From a virus, in IMG/VR virus record IMGVR_UViG_3300035180_001353, positions 1 through 32,833 of that record: 32,833 nt of DNA; one strand, written 5' to 3'. Below the pieces are notes generated by a model. That model saw nothing but the letters and a program-made list of their open reading frames with translations. It made no database searches and was not told where the DNA came from. The translations under genes and the position numbers were made by a program. Of the stretch, positions 9,454-19,115 are shown one piece after another; positions within the stretch are counted from its first letter, which is position 1, and every line of letters begins with the position of its first letter.

Positions 9454-11121
9454 TTACTTTGAAATAGATTGAGATATAATCGGTTCCTCTATAACAAGAG
9501 GAACTGGATTAAACTTTTTGTTATGCGTATCACTTGCTAATTTCCAGTAATCCTGCCAAGACAAAGCCATTTTTTCTTTGATGATTTCTGCCACTTCTTT
9601 TGCATTATCTTTGGTGGTATCCACAATAACTTCATCATGAATTAAATTAGCTATACTCAAATCATTAGGCAGCTCAAACACAAGAAGTTTCAAAAGCTCT
9701 GCTCCGCTACCTTGCACTTGGATATTCAGGGCTTGAGTGTAACTACTGGTGCGATATTTACGACCTAATCCAGTTTTGCCCACCACACCATATTTAGCTT
9801 TAGCTAATGCTTCAGCTACCAGCTTATGTCTTTTTTTAACACCTTCATAAATCCCAAGCCAATTATATCTCAAGGAAGATACCTCTTCAATAGGTAAATC
9901 TATTCCAACCTGATTTTTGATATACTTCTGTAATGTAGCAGCACCAATCCCATACAGCAATCCAAAGTTCATTGACTTTGCAATCTGTCTTTGTTGTTTT
10001 GTAACATATTTAATATCAATGTTATTTACTTTAGCTGCAGTTAAAGAATGAATATCAATACCATTTTCATAGGCTTCTCGCATGGCTGCGTCATCCCAAA
10101 GGGTTGCAGCTAATCTTAACTCAATCTGGCTAAAATCAGCTATAACAAAACATCTATTATCATCTTCCAAATAACTAAAACAACTTCTAAATTCCCTTGG
10201 TATCTGCTGTAAATTTATATTATTACAGCTCATTCTTCCTGATACAGCACCTATAACATTAAATTTACCATAAGCCCTATTACCAAGTTTCAACAAAGAC
10301 TCAAGATAAGATATGCTCTTAAGTCGTTCTCTTTCTTTCAAAATGTTAGACGCTGTCTGACTAAATCCAGAATCACCCAACAAAGCTAAATCTGTCAAGG
10401 CATACTTATCAGCAGAATCTATACCTAATAATTCACTGACTTGTTTATGTGAGTTTACATTCACTTCCACAGGAATAGGATTGGCTTTCAATTCATCTAA
10501 TTTACGTTGAACTAAATCCTTATTGATAGGCAACCCTACTTTATGAATGTCAAGTAATCTCCTGGCCATTCTTAAATCCAAGAAATAATTATAGTTATAT
10601 CCTTGGTAATTCATGTGTAATGACCATAAAGCCTTAAACAAAGCTGGTAATACCTTGACATCATAAGCCATGTATCTAAACTGTTCTTCTGTAGGATTTC
10701 TAAAATCCGACTTTTGCATGGTTTTCTTGTCTATGTATGTTATTTCAGGAAATTCATTTGGCAATAATTCATTCACTACAGAATACAAATCATAGCTTTG
10801 ACAATCAATTAAATAAAATTTAGCCAAGAGATAACAGTCATCAAAAACTGGAACCATATCTCTTGTAAACCCAAGACATTCCCAATCATATAAACCATTA
10901 TAAGTAACAAACTTATAAGGTTTTTTCATTATTTCTTCTCTGATTTCTTTAGTTGAATAATCGAAAGCCCTAATAAATATAGGCTCTTGCATATGCTCTT
11001 GATATAGCTGCAACCATAAAACTTCTCCATACAATCCTTGTGTCTCTGTATCAAAGAAAATTTGTTTAGATTCATCTAAATACTTGTGTATGTCATGCAG
11101 ATTGACGATTGTCACCATCAT
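9454..11121 (-). CDS. Family A DNA polymerase with 3'-5' exonuclease domain
   Basis: Replicative polymerase of the Pol I/T7 type. The N-terminal exonuclease begins with FFDTETQG (catalytic Asp24 and Glu26) and has further exonuclease residues around Asp95-96 and Tyr153-Asp154. The polymerase domain carries motif A IADFSQIELR (Asp329, Glu334), motif B RQIAKSMNFGLLYG (Arg378, Lys382, Phe386, Tyr390) and motif C HDEV (His495-Asp496-Glu497). There is no 5' nuclease domain, so it is phage-like, at 555 residues. Phe at the motif B position implies ordinary discrimination against dideoxynucleotides. ATG-ATG start with AAGGAG seven bases upstream; it overlaps the end of the preceding gene by 29 bases. 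Confidence 0.96.
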   Translation of the reverse strand: MMVTIVNLHDIHKYLDESKQIFFDTETQGLYGEVLWLQLYQEHMQEPIFIRAFDYSTKEIREEIMKKPYKFVTYNGLYDWECLGFTRDMVPVFDDCYLLAKFYLIDCQSYDLYSVVNELLPNEFPEITYIDKKTMQKSDFRNPTEEQFRYMAYDVKVLPALFKALWSLHMNYQGYNYNYFLDLRMARRLLDIHKVGLPINKDLVQRKLDELKANPIPVEVNVNSHKQVSELLGIDSADKYALTDLALLGDSGFSQTASNILKERERLKSISYLESLLKLGNRAYGKFNVIGAVSGRMSCNNINLQQIPREFRSCFSYLEDDNRCFVIADFSQIELRLAATLWDDAAMREAYENGIDIHSLTAAKVNNIDIKYVTKQQRQIAKSMNFGLLYGIGAATLQKYIKNQVGIDLPIEEVSSLRYNWLGIYEGVKKRHKLVAEALAKAKYGVVGKTGLGRKYRTSSYTQALNIQVQGSGAELLKLLVFELPNDLSIANLIHDEVIVDTTKDNAKEVAEIIKEKMALSWQDYWKLASDTHNKKFNPVPLVIEEPIISQSISK

Positions 11122-11800
11122 TTTTATTCTCCTTTTTAATATAATTTATGAAATCATTGATATATTTAATTTTTTCAAAGGTATCTAAAAACTTATCTAA
11201 CAAATCTAAATCAGCCCAAATCTGTTTTTCCTTTTTACTTATTTTTTCTTTCCATGTTGGAATATAATTAAGTAATCTATTCCAATGTTCTGGAGTAAAC
11301 CATCTATTCTCATCCTGTTTAATAATATCTGCAACAGTCAAAGGATACAAACTATACCAAGAAAATAATCTATCCAGATACAGTCTAAAATCTTCTTCAG
11401 TAAAACCACACTTGTATATATTTGAAAAACATAACTGTGGAGTCATATACACAGTTCTTTTGGTCTCATTGTAATACTTTGAACTGATATATCTTTTATA
11501 CAAAAGAATGTAAACAAAATGTCTATATTGTTTTAATTCAGTATTGTTTTTGAAGCCATACAATTCTTGATATTTATTGAATACATAATTCAAATTTATC
11601 CTGTTAGCATCTGGTTCACGTAGTATAATGTCAACAGTTTTATCATAAAAAGATTCAAATGCACTCCTAATATAAAACAACTCTTCTTTTTCTGATAAAT
11701 CCAGAAGCTCTTTGATTGTAATGAAATGCTTTGTGTGGCATTCATCACACTCAAAACAAATAATCTTATCAACAGGAACAGTAGTGTTTGCAGTAGCCAT
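11093..11800 (-). CDS. Unknown protein with N-terminal Cys knuckle (235 aa)
   Basis: No family recognised. Near the N-terminus, Cys15, Cys18 and Cys21 in ICFECDECHTKHF, with nearby His, look like a small metal-binding knuckle. The rest is helical, aromatic- and lysine-rich (FSWYSLYPLT, WFTPEHWNRLLNYIPTWKEK) and ends in a charged tail. It lies directly upstream of the DNA polymerase gene, whose start sits inside it, so the two products are made together. A replication accessory protein is plausible from position but unproven. Ribosome binding site AAAGGAGA precedes the ATG. Confidence 0.85.
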   Translation of the reverse strand: MATANTTVPVDKIICFECDECHTKHFITIKELLDLSEKEELFYIRSAFESFYDKTVDIILREPDANRINLNYVFNKYQELYGFKNNTELKQYRHFVYILLYKRYISSKYYNETKRTVYMTPQLCFSNIYKCGFTEEDFRLYLDRLFSWYSLYPLTVADIIKQDENRWFTPEHWNRLLNYIPTWKEKISKKEKQIWADLDLLDKFLDTFEKIKYINDFINYIKKENKNDGDNRQSA

Positions 11801-11822
11801 TTCTATTTCTCCTTTGATTGAA

Positions 11823-12488
11823 TTAAAATGCTGTTACAGGATTTAGACATGTTCTTTGTTTTACAAAATCCTCAACATAACTATAACAATGCAGCCCTTT
11901 ACTTGACGCTATTATTTCACCATCTTTGAGACCCACCTCCTCGGCTATTATTTCTTTCAGCATTTGAAGCCCTGCAAGATTAACTGGGAACCCATTCCAT
12001 AAATCCCAAGACCTAAAATAAGCTACCATGTTTAATATACCATCTTTGGCTCTAAAATCAAGAACTCTTAAACAAGGTGGATGTTCTAAAGTAATAGATT
12101 GAGCATCTCCTATGTTTATACAGGCTTGATTTGTATTTGGTGTATGTTTAAGCATTTCTATAACATACCCTAACTGTGGCTCTATAAATTCACCATAAGT
12201 GTATTGCTCATTTTCTTGTTTCTCTGAAGTTATTAAATAACAAAGATATTTATCAAGGAACTCTTCATCAGCAGGTCTTGGTATTCCAAGATTAGGCGGA
12301 ATATCAGGCAATAAAGGCCTTGTCCCTGGATACTTTATATGAACTGTTACATAGTCATACTCAATCCTTTCTTGGCCTTCATAAGAACCTTTATCAATTT
12401 TATATCTTCGGCCAAATGCAAACAAATGATACAAACACTGAAACCACGCATCGTTAATAGTGGTAGCTTCAATCAATTCAATCTTCAT
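11823..12488 (-). CDS. Thymidylate synthase family protein (TS or pyrimidine hydroxymethylase)
   Basis: Transfers a one-carbon unit to C5 of a pyrimidine deoxynucleotide. Evidence: QYTYGEFIEPQLG at 95-107; the nucleophile in HPPCLRVLDFR (Cys139); phosphate- and substrate-binding FRSWDLWNGFPVNLAGLQ (Arg159, Ser160, Asp162, Asn170); and GLHCYSYVE (His200, Tyr202). At 221 residues it is short and closer to archaeal-type than to E. coli ThyA. Asn170 occupies the place where dUMP-using enzymes have Asn and dCMP hydroxymethylases have Asp, so dUMP is the likelier substrate. Methylation versus hydroxymethylation cannot be settled by eye. Its ATG overlaps the stop of the primase-helicase gene (TAATG). 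Confidence 0.85.
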   Translation of the reverse strand: MKIELIEATTINDAWFQCLYHLFAFGRRYKIDKGSYEGQERIEYDYVTVHIKYPGTRPLLPDIPPNLGIPRPADEEFLDKYLCYLITSEKQENEQYTYGEFIEPQLGYVIEMLKHTPNTNQACINIGDAQSITLEHPPCLRVLDFRAKDGILNMVAYFRSWDLWNGFPVNLAGLQMLKEIIAEEVGLKDGEIIASSKGLHCYSYVEDFVKQRTCLNPVTAF

Positions 12489-15400
12489 TAGATTTCAACC
12501 TCCTGTTCAACCATATAATTTTTATTTTGTTGTTCATAATAATTTTTAGCTTTATTATAAAACTCATCTAATAATTTCAAAACATCTTTGTTATCAGTCA
12601 TTTGAATTTCTTTCTTTGTTTCAATGTAAAATGTAGTTAAGACACGAAACCCTATACTGTAAAACAAATCATTTGTTAAAGTTATATACTTAAAATCCAA
12701 TTCAAGTAACCAATTGACAAAATCAGATTCATCTTCATACCAAGAAAACAATCTTTTATATGTAGCAAAGTAACTCCTTTCAATATAAATCTCTGGTAAA
12801 TCACCACTATCTTTTCTATTTACTGGATTTAGCATCCAGTATAAATTGTAAACAACATGATTATAACTCTTATCTTTTTTGAATAACATCACACCTAAAA
12901 AACGTTTAACTTTTGAAATGTGTTGATTAGGCACATTCTGTTTTGATAAGTTATACAAAACAGTCATATTTTTAATCTTAACTTTGTGAGTGTTGGTAAA
13001 AGCTTTCAATGCTTTCAAAAAAATTCTTTCTTTGTGTTTACCTACATACACATTATCTTTCTTTTTTCTTGGCACATCTTTTGTTATATTGATTGAATTT
13101 AATTTTGTTTTAATTAAACGTTTTACACTTTCAACCTCATCTATAGGTGAATCATCTTTTATTTCTTCAATATCTTCGCTATGATTATCTTCTTCTATAT
13201 CCTCCTCTTGATTATTACTTTCAATAGAAACTTCATTTATATTCACTAACAACTCCTTCCAGTAAGAAGAAATCATATTCACCCAATCTATAACAGTATC
13301 AAATTTTAACTGTCTTCTGTTTATCAATCTGTCAAAGAATATGGCTGAAGCATAGGAAGCTATAACAGTAAGAGTGGGCTCTTCAAATAAATTTCTCTCA
13401 ATTCTAACCGACCTTCTTAACTCATTAAAAATAGCTATAAAATCATTCTTGTTCTCAAGAATAGTAGGCCAAAGATTACACATGAAACCAAAGTTATCCT
13501 TGAGAATATCCAAACTTGCCAAGATAGGTTTAACATATGAAACTAATTCTTCATCATCTTGAGACATATTTATTGGAACCATTCTTCTAAAATGTCCAGC
13601 TCTATCAGATTCAGTAAATGATACAACATCTACCTCACCTATAAATACCGTTGGCGTTCCTATTCCTGTTACAGTTCCAAACTTATTTGTTCTAATCCCA
13701 GGATTTATAGCTGCATTAAATATGGCATCTTCAGACAACAAATCCTTGTTATTAAAATCAACTTCATCTATTACAAAAGGAATAGATAACTTACTTCTAA
13801 TCTCTGTATATTTAGGATAGGTAATGTTGTTATAGCTAAATACTTTCAAAGAACCAAACAACGCCGAAGCTACCTTGGCTCGTAATGTTTTACCTATTTT
13901 ACTATCTCCTGACATACACACCACAGGATTTATATCCATTTCTTGAATAAATCCTCTGGTAACAAGAGTCATAAAATAACCTATCAATAGCCATGTCACC
14001 CAATCATTAGGCAAATTACGATAGGCTTTAAGCCAATTATCATACTCACCATATTTCATTGGCACAGGATATGAGCTTAACTTAGATTTCAAATCATATT
14101 CACTTATACCACTATTCTTGTCTGAATGATAGACATTCAGGATAGTGAAATCTAAAAAGTCATCTGTGATAATAGGATTAAAAACAGTGCCGCTGTAATT
14201 ACGATAACCTATTGGATATATCATTCTAAACTGACCTTCTTTTCTTGCTTTATTATAAAACAAAGTCAAGAAAGTGTTCAAATGAAATTCCATATTAGGC
14301 TCAACTATAATTTTCTTCAAGGAAATAGGAAGAATAGTCAAACCTTTATCTTTACCATTACCAATTTTAATACTCAACCATTCTGGCTTTAATTCATCTT
14401 TTCGATTAACAAGAACCTTAAAAAAAATTAAATCAGAACCACCTATATCATCATAAACACCATCAATTGAAACTATATCACATACTAATTTATTGCTAAA
14501 TTCACCTTCTTTATCTCTGACCTGCAAAAACAATCCTTCTTTAGTGAAGAAAAACGGAAACCAATCCTGTTCCAAAACATCTTTGAGCTTAAATGGTGTA
14601 TTGTATAACGCTAATTCGCATTGTTTCTTGAATTTACAAACACCATTTACATAAGCCCCAACAGTCTTGGCGAACTTTGGGCAGCCATACAAATGAAGTA
14701 TCTTTGCATCTTTAGTAATCCAAGAGAACTGGTGTAGAAACTGCTGTTTAATTAGTTTCTCATTAGTCTCACCTTTCCATGTCAAAGACTTCTGAAGAAA
14801 ATCAAACTCTGCTGTTTTATCAAAAACTGACTTAACTGCATATACATGAGACATTATGTCCCATTCTTCATACCTGTGATTACTCCAGTCACTGTCTAAT
14901 TGCTTCAATACTTCACAATGCTGCAATGCAAAGTTAACATGCTCTACCGAAAACTCACTTAAAGAATACTCCTTACTATCTATAGAAATCAACTTCAATT
15001 CATTTTTAACAAGAGAATTTATTTTATTGATAGACAAAAGTTTACCAAATTTAACCGTAAATAATTCCTCAGTAAATGTTCTTGTCTTGGCTACAATACT
15101 ATTGACAGCATCAGATTGCTTGATATTTTTCTTAACCAAAGAAGAAAACGCTGTCAATATAGCTTTATCATCAATCCAATCTTCACAGACCCAAAGAAAA
15201 TGCCAACCTTTATATGTCTTGTGAAGGTATGTTGGCTTAATAAATTCATTCTCATTGAATAAAGACTCTATTTCTTCAAGAGATAAACGGCTATCCAAAT
15301 CAGCATAACCTACACACTTTGTTCTAAAGAAAGTATCGTGTGAAGGTGCACCATCTAACGTATGTAAAGCCAAACATATCCTATGTGTATTGTTAAAAGT

Positions 15401-15571
15401 CTTAAATGTATCTTCAATACTAAATGAACCTACCATACTATTCAATGGATAGTATTTATACTTGTCATTGTCATGAATAGTGACGATAACATTGTCATTG
15501 ATTTTGCCTTTATCATCAATCCAACCTAAATCTTGACAAACATCTCTGACCTTACATAATTCTTGTTTCAT
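12488..15571 (-). CDS. Primase-helicase fusion (AEP-like primase plus DUF927-like ATPase)
   Basis: 1027 residues with two modules. The N-terminal part resembles archaeo-eukaryotic primases: VGYADLDS with the D-x-D metal ligands (Asp91, Asp93), then KTYKGWHFLWV with the nucleotide-contacting His124. A Cys cluster (Cys297, Cys312, Cys318) lies between the modules. The second part has Walker A GDSKIGKT (555-562), Walker B PFVIDEVD (598-604) and TPTVFIGEVD (639-648), the order seen in DUF927-type helicase ATPases. A strongly acidic linker (EEDIEEDNHSEDIEE) lies around 800-830. It would unwind and prime DNA for the phage polymerase. The primase assignment rests on motif pattern; the ATPase is clearer. 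GGAG precedes the ATG. Confidence 0.85.
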   Translation of the reverse strand: MKQELCKVRDVCQDLGWIDDKGKINDNVIVTIHDNDKYKYYPLNSMVGSFSIEDTFKTFNNTHRICLALHTLDGAPSHDTFFRTKCVGYADLDSRLSLEEIESLFNENEFIKPTYLHKTYKGWHFLWVCEDWIDDKAILTAFSSLVKKNIKQSDAVNSIVAKTRTFTEELFTVKFGKLLSINKINSLVKNELKLISIDSKEYSLSEFSVEHVNFALQHCEVLKQLDSDWSNHRYEEWDIMSHVYAVKSVFDKTAEFDFLQKSLTWKGETNEKLIKQQFLHQFSWITKDAKILHLYGCPKFAKTVGAYVNGVCKFKKQCELALYNTPFKLKDVLEQDWFPFFFTKEGLFLQVRDKEGEFSNKLVCDIVSIDGVYDDIGGSDLIFFKVLVNRKDELKPEWLSIKIGNGKDKGLTILPISLKKIIVEPNMEFHLNTFLTLFYNKARKEGQFRMIYPIGYRNYSGTVFNPIITDDFLDFTILNVYHSDKNSGISEYDLKSKLSSYPVPMKYGEYDNWLKAYRNLPNDWVTWLLIGYFMTLVTRGFIQEMDINPVVCMSGDSKIGKTLRAKVASALFGSLKVFSYNNITYPKYTEIRSKLSIPFVIDEVDFNNKDLLSEDAIFNAAINPGIRTNKFGTVTGIGTPTVFIGEVDVVSFTESDRAGHFRRMVPINMSQDDEELVSYVKPILASLDILKDNFGFMCNLWPTILENKNDFIAIFNELRRSVRIERNLFEEPTLTVIASYASAIFFDRLINRRQLKFDTVIDWVNMISSYWKELLVNINEVSIESNNQEEDIEEDNHSEDIEEIKDDSPIDEVESVKRLIKTKLNSINITKDVPRKKKDNVYVGKHKERIFLKALKAFTNTHKVKIKNMTVLYNLSKQNVPNQHISKVKRFLGVMLFKKDKSYNHVVYNLYWMLNPVNRKDSGDLPEIYIERSYFATYKRLFSWYEDESDFVNWLLELDFKYITLTNDLFYSIGFRVLTTFYIETKKEIQMTDNKDVLKLLDEFYNKAKNYYEQQNKNYMVEQEVEI

Positions 15572-15580
15572 ATTGAACTC

Positions 15581-16324
15581 CTACATATTGAAGTATTTAC
15601 AAGCATCTGAATAAGTGCAATACTTACATGCCCAAGAATGAAACTTTCCTAATGGGGCTACAACTCCTGTCATACCATCAGAAACATACTTAACAACTTT
15701 CTCAACATACTTTTTATCTAAAGGCTTACATTTACATATCTTAACTTCATTCTTTGTAATATAATGCAATTCCTTACTGATAATAAAATCACTAACTTGA
15801 TTACGATACATAACATTATATAAACTCACTTGAAACAAATGACTAAAATCAGGAACATCATGTTTAATAGCTGAAGTAGTTTTCAAATCTATAATACGTT
15901 TATCAGTAAGGATATCAATATAACCAACTACTTTCTGATTATCAAAATAATCCTCTAAATAATACTCAACTCCCTCTATATTTTCATCCATAACTTCATA
16001 CAAAACATCACGATAAGAATCAACCATACACTCAACAGTCTCAATAATCTTATCTGTTACTTTATCATTAGGATTTCTTTCCTCAAAGAGATACTTGGAT
16101 TTTTCGATAGCTTTTATGAAATTTACACTATCTGAAACCAAAAGATTCTCTATAGCACCATGAAAAATTAATCCTCCTATAAGACTACTTGATAAAGGTG
16201 GTTTCTTGTATTGTGCGTCCTGCTTTAATTTCAAAGCATAAGGACACCTCAAAAACAAAGAAATAGTGGAAGCAGATAAGTGCTGAGGTAAATTTTCTAT
16301 AATAAAATCAGTTTCATTTTCCAT
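15581..16324 (-). CDS. Cas4/RecB-like PD-(D/E)XK nuclease with Fe-S cysteines
   Basis: Predicted DNA exonuclease. His55 lies in LIFHGAIEN; GYIDILTDKRIIDLKT supplies Asp137 and the D-x-K pair Asp146/Lys148; Gln165 follows in the QVSLYN helix. Four cysteines, Cys27 in RCPYALKL plus Cys233, Cys236 and Cys242 in CKYCTYSDAC, match the split iron-sulphur clamp of Cas4 and AddB. No CRISPR array or cas1/cas2 is nearby, so this is a phage recombination or end-processing nuclease rather than an adaptation enzyme. 247 residues is a usual size. It is two bases from the helicase gene, and the pair may act as a helicase-nuclease. Confidence 0.9.
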   Translation of the reverse strand: MENETDFIIENLPQHLSASTISLFLRCPYALKLKQDAQYKKPPLSSSLIGGLIFHGAIENLLVSDSVNFIKAIEKSKYLFEERNPNDKVTDKIIETVECMVDSYRDVLYEVMDENIEGVEYYLEDYFDNQKVVGYIDILTDKRIIDLKTTSAIKHDVPDFSHLFQVSLYNVMYRNQVSDFIISKELHYITKNEVKICKCKPLDKKYVEKVVKYVSDGMTGVVAPLGKFHSWACKYCTYSDACKYFNM

Positions 16325-16325
16325 T

Positions 16326-17507
16326 TTAAATCTCCTCTAAATTAAATTGACTATCACGCAATACATCTGTAACATCTTTTTTACTTTGTAATATCTGATA
16401 AACTTTGTTATCTATAGCATTGCCAAGAATATGATATACCACCACCTTATTCTTCTGTCCAGCTCTGTAAACCCTACTTAAACTCTGAACATAATCCCTA
16501 TAAGCCAAAGGCAAAGATAGAAATACAATATTCTTATATCTCTGTAAATTCAACCCTTCCTTGATACAGTATGAGGCAATCAAAGGTTTATCTTGCCTAA
16601 ATACACAAGTCTCTAATAGTTTCTTGTCATCACCTGTTATGAAATAACCATCAACATGCTTGGCTAACTCCTTAACAGGTGCAACAAAGTTACTAAACAC
16701 AACCGTATCAGGATTGTCCTTAATAAACTCAACCAGCCAAGCTATCTTTGTGTGATTAAAAACTTTCCCGTCCCACACACCTTGGGCAATCTGATACTTG
16801 GCTATAAACTGCGTCAAAACATTGACGCTATTATCTAATACAATCTCTTTAGGTTTCCTGATAGGCTCTGTTTTAATTGTAACATTTGATAACTCTGGCA
16901 ACTCTATTACATCTTCTCGTTTTACGATACTGAGATAAGGCTTGAATAATGCGATATAATTTTCTTGACTTATTCTTAACCTTTTAGGATTAAAGAAATT
17001 ATCAAGAAAAAAATATCTATTAACAAGAACAGAATAACCAGACATGAAAGGCCGCTGATTAGGGCATAAAATTTTGAATGGGAACAAAAGCTCATGCCAT
17101 TTATCAGCGGGAGTTCCGGATAACATTAAACAAGGAATATCAGGAAACTTCTGCCGTAATTGCAAAGCTACCTTTGAAACCTTGGCTTTATTAGATTTAA
17201 GACGATGAGCTTCATCGAAGATTATGAAATCAAATTTTTGAAATTTATCATCTGTCATACGATTGCGGAATGTCTCGTATGACATGATTGTAAATATGTT
17301 AGGATTCAATCCATATGTATTTATCTCATCTTGCCAAGATATAAACACATTTTTAGGACACACCACAAGTATATTATTGCTATGCAGTGTATCTACACAG
17401 GCACAAGCAAATCTTGTCTTGCCTGTGCCTGTATCCCAATAAGCATACATCTTTCCTAATGATTGGAATAAATTTACTCCATCCTGCTGGTGTTTCCAAA
17501 GAGACAT
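16326..17507 (-). CDS. SF2 DNA helicase/translocase (SNF2-like)
   Basis: ATP-driven DNA translocase of superfamily 2. Visible motifs: N-terminal KHQQDGVNLF, Walker A DTGTGKT (25-31), motif II DEAH (98-101), motif III LSGTPAD (129-135), and motif VI SLSRVYRAGQKNKV in the C-terminal lobe; the last is characteristic of SNF2/Rad54-type proteins. At 393 residues it is a compact two-lobe enzyme without accessory domains. Its neighbours, an SSB-like protein upstream and the Fe-S nuclease downstream, suggest a role in recombination-dependent replication or fork remodelling. Ribosome binding site GAAAGGATAAG precedes the ATG. Confidence 0.93.
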   Translation of the reverse strand: MSLWKHQQDGVNLFQSLGKMYAYWDTGTGKTRFACACVDTLHSNNILVVCPKNVFISWQDEINTYGLNPNIFTIMSYETFRNRMTDDKFQKFDFIIFDEAHRLKSNKAKVSKVALQLRQKFPDIPCLMLSGTPADKWHELLFPFKILCPNQRPFMSGYSVLVNRYFFLDNFFNPKRLRISQENYIALFKPYLSIVKREDVIELPELSNVTIKTEPIRKPKEIVLDNSVNVLTQFIAKYQIAQGVWDGKVFNHTKIAWLVEFIKDNPDTVVFSNFVAPVKELAKHVDGYFITGDDKKLLETCVFRQDKPLIASYCIKEGLNLQRYKNIVFLSLPLAYRDYVQSLSRVYRAGQKNKVVVYHILGNAIDNKVYQILQSKKDVTDVLRDSQFNLEEI

Positions 17508-17525
17508 AACTTATCCTTTCAAAAA

Positions 17526-18191
17526 TTAAAATGGCAATTCATCGTCATCTTCAGTATGCTGTGGTATTTCTTTATAACCTTTGTTGTAACTTGTAAGTAA
17601 TTCTTTAACTGTAGTGTAATTTTCTTTTAATACTTCATCTTCTATTTTTATCTCTTCATTGACATTCATAATTACTGGTGTATAATACACAATTGAACCC
17701 TTCTTGTTCTTCTTTAGCCCCATTGTCACTTCATTCAACAATGGAGGATTTTTACCGAAATACTCAATCCACGCCTTAATAGCTGAACCCTTCATGGGAA
17801 ACCAAGACAAAACATACCTATCTGGCATTTCAAGATAACCAAAGACAACTTGAATATAAGTCATCTTGGCACCCTGTTTTTCAAGACTGTCTGCTATCTC
17901 TGATAAAGGCTTCCTTGTTATCAAACAGGAAGCATTCTTGAGATTTTTAGGCACATCTATTGGAGATAGATACTTCAAAGTTTCTGTATCAACATCGAAG
18001 TATAGATACTGCCCTCGGATAGCCAAGACAGTGAAAGTTATCTTGCTATCCAAATCTATATCTCCAGTGGCTTTATCAACCAAAGTAAACTTGCCATGCT
18101 GATGATTTATTTTTATCATCGGCAACCCCAAAGACCTACCTGCCTTCAACCCATTTGACTCTTCTGAAATAATTTGTTCTTTAATACTCAT
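17526..18191 (-). CDS. Single-stranded DNA-binding protein candidate
   Basis: I do not recognise the body of this 221-residue protein. The C-terminus, HTEDDDELPF, has the acidic stretch ending in hydrophobic-Pro-Phe that bacterial and phage SSBs use to recruit partner proteins. The central part is beta-rich (KITFTVLAIRGQYLYFDV, then YIQVVFGYLE), compatible with an OB fold. Its place between helicase, nucleases, clamps and polymerase is where phages usually keep SSB. The function is inferred from tail and context. Strong ribosome binding site AAAAGGAGG before the ATG. Confidence 0.7.
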   Translation of the reverse strand: MSIKEQIISEESNGLKAGRSLGLPMIKINHQHGKFTLVDKATGDIDLDSKITFTVLAIRGQYLYFDVDTETLKYLSPIDVPKNLKNASCLITRKPLSEIADSLEKQGAKMTYIQVVFGYLEMPDRYVLSWFPMKGSAIKAWIEYFGKNPPLLNEVTMGLKKNKKGSIVYYTPVIMNVNEEIKIEDEVLKENYTTVKELLTSYNKGYKEIPQHTEDDDELPF

Positions 18192-18211
18192 GATAAAATC
18201 CTCCTTTTGAT

Positions 18212-19087
18212 TTATTTAATCTTACCTGCTTTGTAATCTTCCCACGGGACTGTATTATATATTGCCTTGTGGTTACACCATCGGGCAAAATGTTTTTGTT
18301 CTTGTGTTGGCTCGTTTCCTTCCATGTCCCTGTAAGGTTGACAAAATGGATTAACATATATTCCTTTCAAAAATCGCACACGTTCCAAAGCATCATCAAT
18401 ATCTTTAACTAAGACATAACAAAAATACTTTGAAGGTGTAACATTATGCCAACGTAATAATTCAACTGCTTTACGCACAGGCTCCATCATTGATTGAGAA
18501 TCACAAGCTAAACGTATATATGGTGACCATTTAACCTTGCCAAGCAAACGAGCTATACCATCATCAATCAAACGTGCATCAAGCCCTTGATTAAAATCTA
18601 TTTTTAATCCCAACTTGGCTATCTTCTCAATTTGAGCTATACCATGAGAATGAGCCAATACATTATTATCCATCAAGACAACTTCTTTATGCCTGGTAAA
18701 ATCCTCGATATCGTGATGAGCTCTTATCTTGCCTTCTTTCTTTGGAACAAAACACCAAGGACATGACCTAATACAACCTCGAGTCAAAAACCCATAAGAT
18801 TTATCACAATTATAAAGGCTATAATCAGGTACCATATTTTCAACTTCATCATCTAATGTTTTTGTAATATCAAAACCTGTCCCACCATAAACTGTTATCT
18901 CTGGTGGCAAGTATTGATTGGCCGGTGTCCATGTAAAAATTTTTGACGTATAAACTCTATCATAATCACCCAAAATAGGATTAAACCATTCAACTATATC
19001 ACCATGGACTTTATGCCATGATGATATTTTCATCAGAGCTAAATTAGGATAACCATTATTTTCATGGTCATAAAGTGCGATTTTCAT
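18212..19087 (-). CDS. Radical SAM protein
   Basis: Cys105, Cys109 and Cys112 in RGCIRSCPWCF form the C-x3-C-x2-C motif that binds the 4Fe-4S cluster used to cleave S-adenosylmethionine. The N-terminal ~90 residues (IALYDHENNGYPNLALMK, then ITVYGGTGFD) resemble the cobalamin-binding-like domain often fused to radical SAM enzymes, but I see no cobalamin-ligand motif. The C-terminus has another His/Cys segment (FARWCNHKAIY). I chose the ATG at 19087 over an upstream TTG at 19141, because the TTG would overlap the clamp gene and has no ribosome binding site. The AAAGGAGG is about 15 bases from this ATG, unusually far. Substrate unknown. Confidence 0.88.
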   Translation of the reverse strand: MKIALYDHENNGYPNLALMKISSWHKVHGDIVEWFNPILGDYDRVYTSKIFTWTPANQYLPPEITVYGGTGFDITKTLDDEVENMVPDYSLYNCDKSYGFLTRGCIRSCPWCFVPKKEGKIRAHHDIEDFTRHKEVVLMDNNVLAHSHGIAQIEKIAKLGLKIDFNQGLDARLIDDGIARLLGKVKWSPYIRLACDSQSMMEPVRKAVELLRWHNVTPSKYFCYVLVKDIDDALERVRFLKGIYVNPFCQPYRDMEGNEPTQEQKHFARWCNHKAIYNTVPWEDYKAGKIK

Positions 19088-19115
19088 TGACTTTGATAAA
19101 ATCCTCCTTTTTATT

